Assembly (NCBI GenBank): GCA_016235225.1
Contig: JACRLS010000315.1
Coordinates: 1-5,832, forward strand
Direction: 5' to 3'
Length of the DNA stretch: 5,832 bases
Origin: Nitrospirota bacterium
GTDB taxonomy: Bacteria; Nitrospirota; Nitrospiria; Nitrospirales; Nitrospiraceae
The notes below the pieces were generated by a model that ran no database searches, was not told where the DNA came from, and saw nothing but the letters and a program-made list of their open reading frames with translations. This document shows, in pieces, positions 5,739-5,832 of this stretch. Made by a program: the position numbers and the translations under genes. How positions within the stretch are numbered: the stretch's first letter is position 1; the number at the start of each line of letters is the position of its first letter.

Positions 5739-5832
5739 GAGCCTGTCCGACATTAGGAAGCATGAAAATTTCGACGCACACATTTGGCTCAGGATCAACG
5801 ATCTCGATTCGGTCAATATGATTTCATCCCCC
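5739..5832. mobile_element. Possible insertion-sequence terminus interrupting purQ (partial)
   Basis: Sequence begins GAGCCTGTCCGAC immediately after a CTAG (5735-5738), exactly where PurQ similarity ends. GAGCCTGTCC-type termini with 4-bp CTAG-like target sites are familiar from IS5-family and related DDE elements. GC content is lower than in purQ. Only 94 bp are visible, with no recognisable transposase. Readable frames are the plus-strand RKHENFDAHIWLRINDLDSV and, on the minus strand, IDRIEIVDPEPNVCVEIFML; I cannot assign either. The alternative is a chromosomal rearrangement or a chimeric contig end. Confidence 0.4.

Overview
The window looks like bacterial chromosome with fairly high GC in the purine genes. 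It carries a purine biosynthesis cluster, all on the minus strand, in transcription order purQ (3' remnant only, right end), purL (complete), purF (5' part, running off the left edge). The style of PurL/PurF and the short heptameric TTTCAC/ACGTGA-type intergenic repeats resemble Nitrospira (Nitrospirota). This assignment comes from memory of such genomes, not from a search, so it is moderate confidence only.

Layout, reading in the direction of transcription (right to left). At 5739-5832 there is foreign-looking sequence that begins with a GAGCCTGTCCGAC end, like the terminus of an insertion sequence. It replaces the upstream part of purQ, of which only the last 42 codons (5607-5735) remain. 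From 5606 down to 3545, about 2 kb of accessory DNA separates purQ from purL. It holds two palindromic intergenic repeats (5529-5588 and 5426-5516), about 340 bp with no recognisable gene, and an Mrr-type restriction endonuclease gene cut off at its catalytic motif (4466-5086). Next come a 5'-truncated antitoxin fragment overlapping a 3'-truncated ParE/RelE-like toxin fragment (4201-4496), and finally an apparently intact MntA/HepT (MNT-HEPN) toxin-antitoxin pair (3545-4182). hepT ends only 3 nt before the purL start. purL (1283-3541) is followed by a 134-bp repeat-bearing spacer and then purF.

Functionally, PurF makes phosphoribosylamine (step 1) and PurL is the synthetase subunit of the PurS/PurQ/PurL FGAM synthase (step 4). 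The small PurL depends on PurQ for ammonia from glutamine, so the broken purQ matters: either a second intact copy exists elsewhere, the strain relies on free ammonia, or the right edge is an assembly artefact. The accessory block reads as a small defence/toxin-antitoxin scrap heap in which only MntA-HepT appears intact. No RNA genes or CRISPR arrays were seen.
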